Shown here: positions 26,106 through 35,724 of the stretch, one piece after another
How the letters are laid out: every line of letters begins with the position of its first letter
Position numbering within the stretch: position 1 is the first letter of the stretch
NCBI GenBank assembly: GCA_030550455.1
Contig: JAUQPH010000001.1
Coordinates: forward strand, 252,259 to 316,258
Length of the DNA: 64,000 nucleotides
Source: Thermoproteota archaeon
GTDB taxonomy: Archaea; Thermoproteota; Thermoprotei_A; Sulfolobales; NBVN01
Reading direction: 5' to 3'
Position numbers and translations under genes: made by a program
Notes under the pieces: model-generated
Told to the model about the DNA's origin: nothing
Database searches by the model: none
The model's input: only the letters and a program-made list of their open reading frames with translations

Positions 26106-27491
26106 TCATCTTATGTGCATCGGTCGCCCTAAAGCTAGACTCGCAACTTCACCTATTACTTCTGAGTATGTAGGATGTGTGTAGACTACATCAGCGACAT
26201 CCTTAATACTTAAATTCTTAGCTATAGCCAAGCAGAAAACGTGTATCAGCTCTGACGCTTCGTTACCCACTATTTGGGCTCCCAGTATCTTCCCATCGTC
26301 GCTTACTAGAACCTTTGCAAAGCCTTCACTACTCTTGGCTAGTGCTGTAGTATTCCTCCCAAGGGCTACGTAGGGGAATTTGAAGACTTTGTAGCTTACG
26401 CCTGCTACTGCGGCATCCTGTTCTGTTAGTCCTACAAGAGCTACCTGCGGATGAGAGAACACGACCTGGGGGATAGGGGTTCTAGGCGGTGGACTTGCGT
26501 ATCCCATGATGTAGTCTGAAGCAATAACGGCCTCCCTTAGTGCTTTGTGAGCCAGTTGGGGAGGTCCAGTTACATCACCAGCTGCTAAGATACTCGGTAC
26601 GTTTGTAACCATGTTCTCGCCTACCTTTATACCGGACTTAGTGTCGTACTCTACTCCGGCAATCTCGAGACCGATGTTTTCTACGTTAGGCTTTCTCCCT
26701 ACGGCCACTAACACCTTCTCAGACTTTAACACCTTTACAGACCCATCACCTAGGGATATCGTTGTAGCGGCTACTCCATCTACTATCTCGACACTCTTAG
26801 TGACAGCTTTAAAGAATACTTTAACGCCTAATCTCCTAAGATTTCTCTCGACTACAGCTGAAACGTCCGGGTCTGTAAAGTAGAGAGGTCTTTCTAGTAT
26901 CTCAACTAGGTAGACCTCCCTACCTAACATAGCTAGTGCTGTAGCTATCTCTACCCCGATAGCTCCAGCACCAATCACAGTTATAGAGTCCGGAAGTCGC
27001 TTCAGCTCGAAAAACTCTCTATTCGTAATCACATATTCACCATCTACTCTAGCGGATGGGATGTCTCTAGGGTCTGAGCCGGTAGCTACTAGGATATACC
27101 TAGACTCTAGGTCTCTAACAGATCCAGTGGTTTCTACCTTAACTCTTCTGGGGCCAGCGAGTCTACCGAATCCTTCAATTACCTCGACATCACTAAGAAG
27201 AGTCTTAACTCCCTCTCGAGATCGCCAAACCGCTCTAGAGATATACTCCGATAGCTGTTCCCACGATATCGACTTAATATCTAGAGAAAAACCCGCTTGT
27301 TGCATCAGCTTTAATCTATGGAAGCTCTCAGATACCTCCACCAAGGTCTTAGTAGGTATGCAGCCCCAGTTAGTGCATTCGCCACCAAGAAGTTTTTTCT
27401 CGATTAAGGCAACCCGAAGACCTTGAGAGCTAGCTCTAGCAGCAGCTAGGTATCCTGCCGGACCGCCACCCAGTACGACTAAGTCATACAA
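26106..27491 (-). CDS. Dihydrolipoamide dehydrogenase-like flavoprotein
   Basis: A class I pyridine nucleotide-disulfide oxidoreductase, 461 residues. FAD motif GGGPAGYLAA at the start; redox-active disulfide GGECTNWGCIPTKTL (cysteines near 40 and 45); NAD motif GAGAIGVEIA near 175; second FAD motif SILAAGDVTGPPQ; C-terminal catalytic HPTYSE. This set fits dihydrolipoamide dehydrogenase. No oxoacid dehydrogenase, lipoyl protein or glycine-cleavage gene is beside it, so the physiological disulfide is unknown. The gene stands alone, convergent with the radical SAM gene. Confidence 0.9.
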   Translation of the reverse strand: MYDLVVLGGGPAGYLAAARASSQGLRVALIEKKLLGGECTNWGCIPTKTLVEVSESFHRLKLMQQAGFSLDIKSISWEQLSEYISRAVWRSREGVKTLLSDVEVIEGFGRLAGPRRVKVETTGSVRDLESRYILVATGSDPRDIPSARVDGEYVITNREFFELKRLPDSITVIGAGAIGVEIATALAMLGREVYLVEILERPLYFTDPDVSAVVERNLRRLGVKVFFKAVTKSVEIVDGVAATTISLGDGSVKVLKSEKVLVAVGRKPNVENIGLEIAGVEYDTKSGIKVGENMVTNVPSILAAGDVTGPPQLAHKALREAVIASDYIMGYASPPPRTPIPQVVFSHPQVALVGLTEQDAAVAGVSYKVFKFPYVALGRNTTALAKSSEGFAKVLVSDDGKILGAQIVGNEASELIHVFCLAIAKNLSIKDVADVVYTHPTYSEVIGEVASLALGRPMHIR

Positions 27492-27729
27492 GGGAATCCC
27501 ACCTCTACCTCACTCCAGACTCGTGATTAGCAAGATACTCTTAAAATCTTTACGACAACTGAATTCTTACCCCTAGGTTTTCGCTAGGTGGATCCTCGAA
27601 CATTGAGGTTCAGTCCATCGGTCCTCTTGATACAACATGTGCCTCTGCGAGAAATAAAGGTCGGGTAGGTTTTGGTGCATGGTAGATAGTTTTAAGTCTG
27701 CCTATGAATCTAGAGTTTGGTGTTGAGGA

Positions 27730-28446
27730 TTGATACGAGATGCCGTTAGCAGAGCTCAAAGTAAGTTAATGATAGCCATAGATAACCCCAGGCTGGACTT
27801 AGGCTTCGTAGCGGATCTTGTGTCCAGCACAAAGAATCTCGTCGCAGGATTTAAGATAGGAACGCCGTTCATACTGAGTAAGGGGTTGAAGACTCTGAAA
27901 AACCTCATAGATTCATCACCGGGTACATACTTTATCGCTGACCTAAAGCTTGGTGACATAGCTCAAATAATCGAGTATACTGTAGAGCTAGTGAGAGACG
28001 CCGGGTTCAACGGAGTTGTGGTTAACGCCTTCATGGGATATGAGGGAGTGTTAGACCGAGCGTCAAGAAAGTGTAGGAGTATAGGATTAGAGCTACTGCT
28101 TCAGGTAACTTTCGACCATCCAGCCTCCTTCATAATCGATAGCAGGTATTCGGATATCAAGAAGATGATCCCGCAGATAGACCCTAGCGGGCTTATTGTT
28201 CCAGCAAGTAAGACAACGATTATACGGGATCTAAGGGAGACCTTTAGAAATAGATATGTTATTCTCTCGCCAGGAATATTCGCAGCTGGAGCTGAACCAG
28301 GTGAGGCTTTATGCCATGGAGCCGATGTCGAAATAGTCGGCAATAGGGTTGTCGCGGCCCCGTCTCCTAGGGAAGCGCTCGACAGCGTCATAAGAGCTCA
28401 AGGAAGATTTTTAAGTGAAAACAGAGGGAAATGTTTGGAGTGGTGA
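27730..28446 (+). CDS. pyrF: Orotidine-5'-phosphate decarboxylase
   Basis: Last step of de novo UMP synthesis. The 238-residue barrel protein has the catalytic D-x-K-x-x-D array in ADLKLGDIAQ near residue 77, an N-terminal IAIDNP strand, the LQVTFDHP segment, the SPGIFAAGAEPGEA phosphate-site loop and the late DVEIVGNRVV strand. Start TTG 27730. The next gene begins 16 bases before its stop, so it is co-translated with the HtpX-like protease, for which no metabolic link is obvious. Confidence 0.93.
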   Translation: MIRDAVSRAQSKLMIAIDNPRLDLGFVADLVSSTKNLVAGFKIGTPFILSKGLKTLKNLIDSSPGTYFIADLKLGDIAQIIEYTVELVRDAGFNGVVVNAFMGYEGVLDRASRKCRSIGLELLLQVTFDHPASFIIDSRYSDIKKMIPQIDPSGLIVPASKTTIIRDLRETFRNRYVILSPGIFAAGAEPGEALCHGADVEIVGNRVVAAPSPREALDSVIRAQGRFLSENRGKCLEW

Positions 28447-29585
28447 ACCCAGTGAAAACAAAGGTCCTCCTAGCTCTATCTCTGCTCTCTATAGCTGTCG
28501 TGACGTTGCTAGCCATACAATTACTTCTCTACTACTTTGCGCCAGGGTATGTAGCTCCCTTCGGTATCTTTAGGTTTATGTGGCTGTGGTGGCTTGTAGA
28601 TGTCTTAGGATACGTCATAGCTATAGTGACACTAGTTCTCTCTGGTGTAATACTGGGTAGGTTTATAGAGAAGAGAGTTCCGGCAGATATGGATGCTCTA
28701 AGAGCTTCAATGATATCTACGGCGGCTGCTGTAATCGGTGGTGTAGTTCTGGTATTCGGGTTAGTGTCTTACCTTCTAGGTGAGGAACTAACTATTAGTT
28801 TAGCATCAATAGCGTTCTTATTCGCCGTAATTCCTTCAATAGTCACCTGGCTCTTTTCCCCGTTTCTAGTTAACGCATTCTACGGTTGCAGATACGACCC
28901 CGAGTTACAGAAGCTAGTTAATGAAGTAGCTGGAAGGGCCGGAATTAAGCCCCCGAAGGCGATGAGGTCGTCCATGGCAGTGCCAAACGCATTCGCATAT
29001 TCATCTCCTATAGCTGGAAGGTTTATTGCTGTTACTGACGGCTTACTCAGAACTCTCAGAAATGAAGAAGAGCTTAAGGCTGTTATAGGACACGAGCTCG
29101 GTCACCACAAACATAGAGATAACTCAGTTATGATGGTATTTGGAATTCTTCCCACGGTCATATACTACATGGGCAGGTTTCTTCTGTATATCGGACTATA
29201 CGCTGGTAGGTACGCAGATGGTAGCAGGAGACGCAATGGAAGCTCGGGTCTTCTGTTAGTTGCTGTTGGAGGGGTCGTAATGGCCTTAAGCATACTGATA
29301 CAGTTTGCCGTGCTAGCTCTATCGAGATTGAGGGAATTCTACGCTGATGCGCATGGAGCTAAGGTAACGTCTCCGTTTGCTATGATCGGGGCTCTGAAGT
29401 CCCTAGACGGATTCTACAAGCGCTTCGGTAAGTCGACTATAGCGAATAGTAGACTTAAGACTCTCTTTATTTACGCTTTCACCGAGCCGTTTATTGGGTT
29501 AGAGGAGCTTCTATCTACTCATCCACCCGTGTGGAAGAGGATAGCGTTTCTTGAGACACTACTAGGTAAAGAGATTAGAGCATAG
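28431..29585 (+). CDS. htpX: HtpX-like membrane zinc metalloprotease
   Basis: M48 family membrane protease. The 384-residue protein has four or more membrane helices: two near the N terminus (about 12-36 and 42-70), one pair near 95-145 and further ones flanking the active site. Zinc site: HELGHHKHRDN near residue 222, with the third ligand in LREFYADAHGA. It probably degrades damaged membrane proteins. ATG 28431 overlaps pyrF by 16 bases; GTG 28443 is an alternative. A small membrane protein gene follows. Confidence 0.92.
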   Translation: MFGVVNPVKTKVLLALSLLSIAVVTLLAIQLLLYYFAPGYVAPFGIFRFMWLWWLVDVLGYVIAIVTLVLSGVILGRFIEKRVPADMDALRASMISTAAAVIGGVVLVFGLVSYLLGEELTISLASIAFLFAVIPSIVTWLFSPFLVNAFYGCRYDPELQKLVNEVAGRAGIKPPKAMRSSMAVPNAFAYSSPIAGRFIAVTDGLLRTLRNEEELKAVIGHELGHHKHRDNSVMMVFGILPTVIYYMGRFLLYIGLYAGRYADGSRRRNGSSGLLLVAVGGVVMALSILIQFAVLALSRLREFYADAHGAKVTSPFAMIGALKSLDGFYKRFGKSTIANSRLKTLFIYAFTEPFIGLEELLSTHPPVWKRIAFLETLLGKEIRA

Positions 29586-29632
29586 GGTGTTCCAACACGA
29601 TACTTGCTTACCTACTAGCGTTCCTTAGCGTC

Positions 29633-30208
29633 TTGGTGTCAGTCTTTGGATATAGCGCTAGAAGAATAGTCTCAGCTATTTCGCTAGCTATTACTGCGTT
29701 ATTTTTAGCCGGCTCTGCTTTAAGCACGCAACTAGGGGTAGATAGCATTGTTATAGCTGTAGCTATTCCTATACTCATAGTGTTTTTTATTTTAGGGTTG
29801 TTCCTCCATAGAGTTGCCATATCTGTTTCCGCCTCAGTCGTTCTTCTACACACTGTCTACAAGCTAACTGGGTTACGCGTGGATTACGGATATGCCGTAG
29901 CGGTCTCAGTGGTACTGGCGTTTACCTTGTATATGCTGTCAAGAAGGCGAGGCTACTTGCCGTATGCGATACTAGGTAGTTCTGCATTTGCGTACTTCAC
30001 GAGCTACTTGGCGCATGCGGCAATAGCAGTGTCACTAGCTATAGCTATAGGTATAGCTAGCTACGCAATCCAGGAGAAATTGTGGAGAGTTAAGACTAAG
30101 TACAGTAAGATCCGCTATAGCTTAAAGAAGCGGCGTAGGCATGCTCTAGCTAGTGGGTTCAGGCTCTCGCAGAAGTCTAATGGAGAATCTAGAGTAGAAT
30201 CTTTTTGA
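29633..30208 (+). CDS. Membrane protein, unknown, after htpX
   Basis: A 191-residue protein with about five or six hydrophobic helices (roughly 1-45, 50-65, 80-110 and 118-145) and a strongly basic cytoplasmic tail (KKRRRHALASG). TTG 29633 or GTG 29636 starts it; the frame stays open upstream to the htpX stop but has no start codon there. It lies 47 bases after htpX on the same strand. Its end overlaps the convergent sulfite-oxidase-like gene by 20 bases. Not recognised. Confidence 0.6.
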   Translation: MVSVFGYSARRIVSAISLAITALFLAGSALSTQLGVDSIVIAVAIPILIVFFILGLFLHRVAISVSASVVLLHTVYKLTGLRVDYGYAVAVSVVLAFTLYMLSRRRGYLPYAILGSSAFAYFTSYLAHAAIAVSLAIAIGIASYAIQEKLWRVKTKYSKIRYSLKKRRRHALASGFRLSQKSNGESRVESF

Positions 30209-31139
30209 ATCTCTCCTCTAGGAACACGTTACCCCTCTCGTGGTAACCTAAAGCCTCCCAGTATCCGTCTACGTATCTATCAATAAACTCTATCCGACTA
30301 ACCCACTTCACGCTCTTCCAGCCGTATAGGTGTGGTACGAAGATCCTAGCCGGAAATCCCTGCTCTATCGTGAGAGGTCTATCATTCATCTTAAGGACTA
30401 GTAGCGCTTCTTCTGAAGCAAAATCTTCTAGGGGAATAACGGACGAGTATCCGTCTAAACCTACAATAAATACCCACTTGACTCCTTCGTATGGTGCCGC
30501 CTCATCGACTATCAGCTTCAGCTTAACTCCTTCCCACTTAACTGAACCGACGGACCAGCCTGTAACGCAGTGGAAATCTCTTATTAAAGATACTTTAGGT
30601 AACTTCTCTATGTCGCTATATGTCAGTTCTAAAGCGTTCCTCACCATACCTACAACTCTGAGCTTCCATGAGTTTAAGTCTATTTTTGGAGTGCCTAAGA
30701 CTCTGTAGATAATGAAGTGGTCTATGTAGTATTGACCTGGAGCAGGACCGCTTGAGGAACGCTTATCAGCTGGTGGTAGCTTAGGTTCGCCTGCCTCGCT
30801 AGTAGTACCCCTCCAAACACGAGCTACCTTACCAGCATCAAAAGTACACAGCACTTCCTCAAGTACTTTCTTCCTCAAGACAGCTCTACAAGATGAAATA
30901 AAGCCGTATTCATCAAACAGGTGGTACTTAAAGATAACGTAGTTCGTTCCTATAGGTTCGTTTTCAGTAAACTCTACCTTGACCACACTAACGTTAACGT
31001 AGTCGTCGATTAGGTCGATTAAGAAGGCTTTGATGTCGTCAATGGGGTTTGCGAGATTTATACCTACATCTAGGCACTCTAGGACCATTCCAATACCTTT
31101 TACAAGAAGAGACGGAGGTGTCTTTACGCTACACCTCAT
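30189..31139 (-). CDS. Sulfite-oxidase-like molybdopterin oxidoreductase
   Basis: Residues about 130-316 form a sulfite oxidase/YedY-type molybdopterin domain: YYIDHFIIYRVLGTPKID, the cofactor cysteine in RDFHCVTGWSV, GYSSVIPLEDF, and the FPARIFVPHLYGWKSVKW segment typical of the fold. There is no twin-arginine signal, so it is cytoplasmic. The first 120 residues are an extra domain that I do not recognise, with cysteines at CSVK, LECLDV, SSCRAV and VLCTF. ATG 31139 is chosen over TTG 31151 because a TATA-like box lies at 31168-31175. Substrate unknown. Confidence 0.85.
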   Translation of the reverse strand: MRCSVKTPPSLLVKGIGMVLECLDVGINLANPIDDIKAFLIDLIDDYVNVSVVKVEFTENEPIGTNYVIFKYHLFDEYGFISSCRAVLRKKVLEEVLCTFDAGKVARVWRGTTSEAGEPKLPPADKRSSSGPAPGQYYIDHFIIYRVLGTPKIDLNSWKLRVVGMVRNALELTYSDIEKLPKVSLIRDFHCVTGWSVGSVKWEGVKLKLIVDEAAPYEGVKWVFIVGLDGYSSVIPLEDFASEEALLVLKMNDRPLTIEQGFPARIFVPHLYGWKSVKWVSRIEFIDRYVDGYWEALGYHERGNVFLEERFKKILL

Positions 31140-31294
31140 CGCAGTCTCCAAATCTATTTACGCGAGATATTAAATCATATTAGACGACTTCTTTAACTAG
31201 TGCTCTAATAGTAGAGTAAAGGAATTCTCAAAACGCAGGTGACTAACTATAGACTTAGTTTTAAGTATAACAACCCAAAACTTAGGGGAAATAG

Positions 31295-32347
31295 TTGAGG
31301 GCGGCGGTTTTACGTGAAGTAGCGGAAATTAAAGCCGATGGGCTATCTCGAAGGTATCCAGAGCTGCCTTGGCGTGAGGATCCGCTATCTATTGAAGACT
31401 GCCCACACCCTACTGCTGGTCCAGGCCAGGTTGTTCTAGAGGTTCTAGCCTGCGGCGTGTGCTATACTGACATAGACATAATTGAGGGAAGAGTACGTTG
31501 CAGGATCCCGATAGTCCCAGGGCATCAGGTAGTGGGTAGGGTAGTTGAGGTAGGACCTGGAGTGAAGAGTGACTACCCAGGGATCGGTGAAACGGTAGGT
31601 ATAGCTTGGGTTGGAAAGACTTGCGGGAGATGCAGCTTCTGCACAGCTGGGTTAGAAAACCTTTGCGCCGAGTTTATGGCGACCGGATGTCACCTTAACG
31701 GTGGATATGCCGAATTCGCAGTAGCTTATGCGGACTTCGTTTACCCGATCCCTAAAGGTGCCGACTATGTTAGTGTGGCACCACTTCTTTGCGCTGGTGC
31801 GGTCGGCTACAGAGCCCTCAAGCTCGCAAACCTTAAAGACGGATCGAGGCTAGGGCTTTTCGGTTTTGGTGCTAGCGCACACATAATACTGCAGGTAGTC
31901 AAAAAGCTCTTCCCAGGTATCGAGGTTTACGTATTCAGCAGGAGCTTAGAGCATAGAGAGCTGGCAGAAAAGCTGGGAGCAGACTGGACTGGTCACCCGA
32001 GCGATACACCACCTAAGAAGCTCGATAGAGCCATAGACTTCACGCCAGTTGGAGAGATAACGACTAGAGCTCTCGAATTGCTAGATAGAGGAGGAATTTT
32101 AGTGGTAAACGTAATTAGAAAGCAGACACCGATTGCCTTAGATTACACTAACCATCTATGGCTTGAAAAGACTGTTCGGAGTGTTGCTAACGTTACGCGA
32201 AGGGACGTAACAGAGCTATTGAGTATCGCATCAAAGTATGGTCTAAAAACGGAGGTTCAGGTGTACGGCCTCGAAGAGGTGAATAAGGCTCTCAGAGACC
32301 TAAAGCTGGCTAAAGTTAGGGGGTCAGCAGTACTCAAGTTAAAGTAG
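31295..32347 (+). CDS. Zinc-dependent alcohol dehydrogenase, MDR family
   Basis: A 350-residue medium-chain dehydrogenase. Catalytic zinc ligands lie in CGVCYTD and GHQVVG; the structural zinc site is complete (CGRCSFCTAGLENLC); the nucleotide loop is LGLFGFGASAHI near residue 190. It fits the archaeal AdhP-like branch that oxidises simple alcohols with NAD(P). TTG 31295 starts it, with a TATA-like TTTTAAG about 30 bases upstream. It is divergent from the sulfite-oxidase-like gene. Confidence 0.92.
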   Translation: MRAAVLREVAEIKADGLSRRYPELPWREDPLSIEDCPHPTAGPGQVVLEVLACGVCYTDIDIIEGRVRCRIPIVPGHQVVGRVVEVGPGVKSDYPGIGETVGIAWVGKTCGRCSFCTAGLENLCAEFMATGCHLNGGYAEFAVAYADFVYPIPKGADYVSVAPLLCAGAVGYRALKLANLKDGSRLGLFGFGASAHIILQVVKKLFPGIEVYVFSRSLEHRELAEKLGADWTGHPSDTPPKKLDRAIDFTPVGEITTRALELLDRGGILVVNVIRKQTPIALDYTNHLWLEKTVRSVANVTRRDVTELLSIASKYGLKTEVQVYGLEEVNKALRDLKLAKVRGSAVLKLK

Positions 32348-32438
32348 TGGAGGAACCTCATAAAATAGGCTCTCCACCTCGAGAGTGCGTGTTGAAGACT
32401 GGAGATGTGATGCTGCGGGGAAGCGTCTTTAGCCTATG

Positions 32439-32798
32439 TCATGATAGCCTCTTGAGCTTAATGACTCCTAGTGCTTCTGCTATCTCGAGTGTCCAGCCGG
32501 CTAGTTGTACTGCGACCAACTGAGATGCTTGGTCTTCAGCTAGCTCCATATTTAGTACTTCTTTAGAGGCTTTGACGGAGCAGACCGGATCGACCCTATA
32601 TTTGAACCTCTTAACTAGCTCTTCGAGGAACTTATCCAATGAAGCAGGACCCCTGCTAGCGATGTGCTTTACGAACTCTATATCGGACGAATTCGGCAGA
32701 GACTCCACCTTCTTTTCTTGGCAGATTTCAAGGTATCTCTCTAGTAGAGAGTAGTTTCCGAAGACCTTGCCGCTCGAGAGCATCAGCTTACTACTCAA
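32439..32798 (-). CDS. Hypothetical protein coupled to flavin reductase
   Basis: A 119-residue protein, helical in most parts, with single cysteines near 29 and 73 and no membrane segment. TTG 32798 overlaps the stop of the flavin reductase gene (TTGA), so the two are translated together. The C-terminal half (SQLVAVQLAGWTLEIAEALGV) is hydrophobic enough to form a dimer interface. Not recognised; a partner or adaptor of the reductase is possible on context alone. Confidence 0.65.
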   Translation of the reverse strand: MSSKLMLSSGKVFGNYSLLERYLEICQEKKVESLPNSSDIEFVKHIASRGPASLDKFLEELVKRFKYRVDPVCSVKASKEVLNMELAEDQASQLVAVQLAGWTLEIAEALGVIKLKRLS

Positions 32799-33370
32799 GG
32801 AGACACCTTCCTCGTAGCCAGTTTTCTCGCGCCAACTCCGTAGAAGTAGCGGCCGCTTGCGTGAAGTGGTATGTTTATCTTCTCTGACAGTATGAAACCA
32901 AACTTATCTGCAACTCCACTGCGGACTCTTACTTTCTTAACCTCGAATACGTAGAGAACTGATTCACCAATGAGGTATTTGCCCACTACTTTAGACTCTA
33001 GTATTGCTAAAGACCGTAAAATCCCCGGGGGCTTGATAGTCAGGCTCTCTAATAGCTCCAGTCTGAACCTGGAGACTTTGTCGACGTCTCTACCTGACAC
33101 AGAACCTAGGTCGTAGAGTAGTTGAACATCGTCTAGGCTGAGGATATTGAGGCTTGCCTCCCCGCAGTAATCAAGACATTCCCGAGTATATGCCTCGGAA
33201 TCCACGGCCACCGCTACTGTCGGAGGTTCTTCACTAACGGGAGTATTCCAGCTCGCGGGCATGAAGTTAGTGCGACCGTTCGGACATAGAGTTCCTATGA
33301 CTACTGTGGGTCTTGGATGTAGTAGGTAGTAGAACCTGCCAGCGAACTCCTCGAACAATTCATCACCCAA
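32795..33370 (-). CDS. Flavin reductase-like FMN-binding protein
   Basis: A 191-residue protein of the flavin reductase (DIM6/NTAB) family with a split-barrel FMN fold. It starts with HPRPTVVIGTLCPNGRTNFMPASWNTPVS, in which the strand, the N-x-M-P and the following S/T contact FMN, followed by PPTVAVAV and the DCL..CGEASLNIL segment. It may reduce free flavin or act as a flavin store. The start is TTG 33370. Divergent from the MDR-like gene, coupled to a 119-residue protein. Confidence 0.85.
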   Translation of the reverse strand: MGDELFEEFAGRFYYLLHPRPTVVIGTLCPNGRTNFMPASWNTPVSEEPPTVAVAVDSEAYTRECLDYCGEASLNILSLDDVQLLYDLGSVSGRDVDKVSRFRLELLESLTIKPPGILRSLAILESKVVGKYLIGESVLYVFEVKKVRVRSGVADKFGFILSEKINIPLHASGRYFYGVGARKLATRKVSP

Positions 33371-33412
33371 CCTACATTTTTAGCTAAGTTAATTAACCTA
33401 TGCAGATGGAGT

Positions 33413-34321
33413 ATGAGAACTATAGGTGCTGTTGTTCTAGCTGGTGAGTTAAGATATTCCGAGGTACCCCCACCACCCGCTAGAGAAGATGAAGCTCTAG
33501 TTAAGGTCCTCTCAGCAGCTTTAACACCACTAGACGTTGCTGCTGTTAGAGGTTACGCCCCATACGCTTATGGAAAGGTCGTCGGATCAGCAGGATTAGT
33601 TAGAGTTCTGGACTTAGGCTATAGAGTGACCAACTTAGTAGTCGGGGAAAGCGCTGTAGTGTCTCCAAAATGTTTTATTAAGCTAGCTCTCGTAAAGAAC
33701 GGTGTTATGGCAGATCAAGCCAGTATAGAATCAAGTTGCTTAGAGCCCGTACCTCAGTCTCTCACTAGTTCGTTGGGTCTCTATATTTCTCTACTGGCTC
33801 ACTTACCCTTAGTCGTGTCAAGCCTCTCCGGGTCTTCAGTACTAGTGGCCGGCTGCGGCTACGAAGCAGTAGCACTTATAAAACTAATTAAAGACGAGGT
33901 TAAAACGGAGGCTATTTGTGTTAGTGAGTTTGGTCTGCGGAGGATATCTAGACTCGGAGTAAGAGCTTACCTACGCGATAGAGTAGGAGGAGAGTTTGAC
34001 GTTGTCTACGTATCATCTCTAGACCCGTACGTAAACAACTTAGCAATAAGTAAGTGCATGGACTCTCTCTATATATCACCCTTAGTTCCTGAGTACTTTG
34101 TGACTATAGGAAGCAATCTAAGAAAGGTGATGGTTCTATCGAGAGCTAAGCCCAATATAGCTGAAGCATTAAGTATAGCTCGGAAAGTAGGCAGCGAAGT
34201 AGGGAACATGTTTAAAGCAGTAGACAACCTTAAAGCAGTAGTGGAGTCCGTCAAGTATCACACGCACATAGCTTACGTACCTCCTAGTGATTCCGATAAA
34301 ACGCAGTTCGGGCAACGATAG
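33413..34321 (+). CDS. Degenerate MDR dehydrogenase-like protein without zinc ligands
   Basis: A 302-residue protein with the plan of a medium-chain dehydrogenase: N-terminal catalytic-type domain (LVKVLSAALTPLDVAAVRGYAPY, then VVGSAGLVRVLDLG where homologues have GHE-x-x-G) and a Rossmann domain starting at SVLVAGCGYEAVALIKL near residue 143. The usual catalytic Cys, His and Glu are missing and there is no structural zinc cluster. It is shorter than the 350-residue enzymes. It may be a zinc-free reductase or a non-catalytic relative. ATG 33413 follows a short divergent spacer. Confidence 0.7.
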   Translation: MRTIGAVVLAGELRYSEVPPPPAREDEALVKVLSAALTPLDVAAVRGYAPYAYGKVVGSAGLVRVLDLGYRVTNLVVGESAVVSPKCFIKLALVKNGVMADQASIESSCLEPVPQSLTSSLGLYISLLAHLPLVVSSLSGSSVLVAGCGYEAVALIKLIKDEVKTEAICVSEFGLRRISRLGVRAYLRDRVGGEFDVVYVSSLDPYVNNLAISKCMDSLYISPLVPEYFVTIGSNLRKVMVLSRAKPNIAEALSIARKVGSEVGNMFKAVDNLKAVVESVKYHTHIAYVPPSDSDKTQFGQR

Positions 34322-34450
34322 ATTTAGCTACAAAACTGAGGCCAGCCTCTAAGGCTCTGCAAGCTACCGATTCGAAGTAGTAAGACGAGTTAGTACTAAT
34401 GCTTTAAAATCAAGAAACCTTAGCTTAGTTCTATAGCCTACTTCAAAACT

Positions 34451-35662
34451 TTACGTCTTTCCTACTTTTTTCTTAACTAACCTTCCAAGGATCCCTACTC
34501 CAGTTTTTATTTCATCAACACTTGGGTAGCTAAAGTTCAGCCTCATAGTGTTCTTACCGCTCTCATCCACAAAGAACGATGCCCCAGGTACGTACACTAC
34601 ACCCTCGTCCACCGCCTCAGGCAGCATGGCCTTAGTGTCAATCCCAGGTGGTAGCCATACCATTAGGAAGAGCCCTCCTACTGGTTTAGCCCACCAAGAG
34701 TTTTCTACCATGTTCTCCGATAGTGCGCTTAACATAGCGTCACGTTTCACTCGATACACTCTCTTAGCTTTATCTATGGTTTCACCAACAACACCCCTTT
34801 CTAATGCTTCCTTAGCTATATACTGCGATAAAGTGGACGTGTGTAGGTCCATGCTCTGCTTAGCTCTCTCGAACACGTCAACGAGCTGGCGGGGACCCAG
34901 TATCCACCCAACTCTAAGGCCTGGAGACAGTATTTTGCTTAGAGTACTCATGTAGATAACTCTTCCCTCTTGATCTAAGGTCTTTAACCGAGTTACATCG
35001 GCTTCGTCGTACACGAAAAATGAGTACGGGTCGTCCTCGATAACGATGAAGTCGTACTCAGATGCCAGCTCAAGTAAGTGCTTCTTTCTATCGGGGCTCA
35101 TAGTGGTTCCAGCTGGATTATGTGCTATCGGGATCGTATATACGAACTTAACTCTTTTTCCAAGAGATTTCAGTTCCTTGAGTCTTTCCTCAAGTACTTC
35201 AGTCTTCATTCCTTTACCGTCTATAGGTATCCCAATTATGTTTGGTCTAGCTGTCCTAAAGGCAGTTAAAGCTGCCAAGTACGTCGGGTTCTCCGTAACT
35301 ATGTAGTCCTCTGGATCAATTAGGGTCCTAGACACTAAGTCTAGTCCCTGCTGTGAACCAGTTGTAATTATGATATCGTCTTCGCTGTCCACCTTCACTC
35401 CATTACTCTTTAAGTATCTAACTAAGGTCTCTCTAAAGGCGGTGACTCCCTTAGTTGGAGAGTACTGAAGAGCTTTATCTCCGTAGTTCAGTATGACTTC
35501 ATATGCTATCCTAGCTAGAGACTCTCGCGGGAAAGTCTGAGGGTCTGGATAGCCTCCAGCAAAGCTGATGACTTTTCGGGCTTCAACGACTTTGAGTAAC
35601 TCACGGATCTCAGAAGCCTTGAAAACTTCGGATGCTTTAGCTATGAACCTACTGTAGTCCAC
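34451..35662 (-). CDS. PLP-dependent class I aminotransferase (LysN/AAT-like)
   Basis: A 403-residue fold-type I aminotransferase. It has GGYPDPQTFP at the start, TTGSQQGLDLVSRTLIDPED, the asparagine in AHNPAGTTM, the aspartate in IEDDPYSFF, and the PLP lysine in STLSKILSPGLRVGW near residue 246. The LysN/2-aminoadipate aminotransferase group, including archaeal broad-range aromatic and branched-chain enzymes, fits best. Substrate range is not readable from sequence. The start is GTG 35662; an ATG one base upstream is out of frame. It stands alone. Confidence 0.92.
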   Translation of the reverse strand: MDYSRFIAKASEVFKASEIRELLKVVEARKVISFAGGYPDPQTFPRESLARIAYEVILNYGDKALQYSPTKGVTAFRETLVRYLKSNGVKVDSEDDIIITTGSQQGLDLVSRTLIDPEDYIVTENPTYLAALTAFRTARPNIIGIPIDGKGMKTEVLEERLKELKSLGKRVKFVYTIPIAHNPAGTTMSPDRKKHLLELASEYDFIVIEDDPYSFFVYDEADVTRLKTLDQEGRVIYMSTLSKILSPGLRVGWILGPRQLVDVFERAKQSMDLHTSTLSQYIAKEALERGVVGETIDKAKRVYRVKRDAMLSALSENMVENSWWAKPVGGLFLMVWLPPGIDTKAMLPEAVDEGVVYVPGASFFVDESGKNTMRLNFSYPSVDEIKTGVGILGRLVKKKVGKT

Positions 35663-35724
35663 ATTAACACCGTAGGTATAGTATATAGCTAAAAATAAGC
35701 TTTTTTAATGCTTTATAGAAGCGT

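Noticed and set aside
32348-32438. C/D-like RNA (GTGATGC ... ATGATAG ... TTGA)
   Set aside because: The second guide would be only five bases long and no true CTGA box is present.
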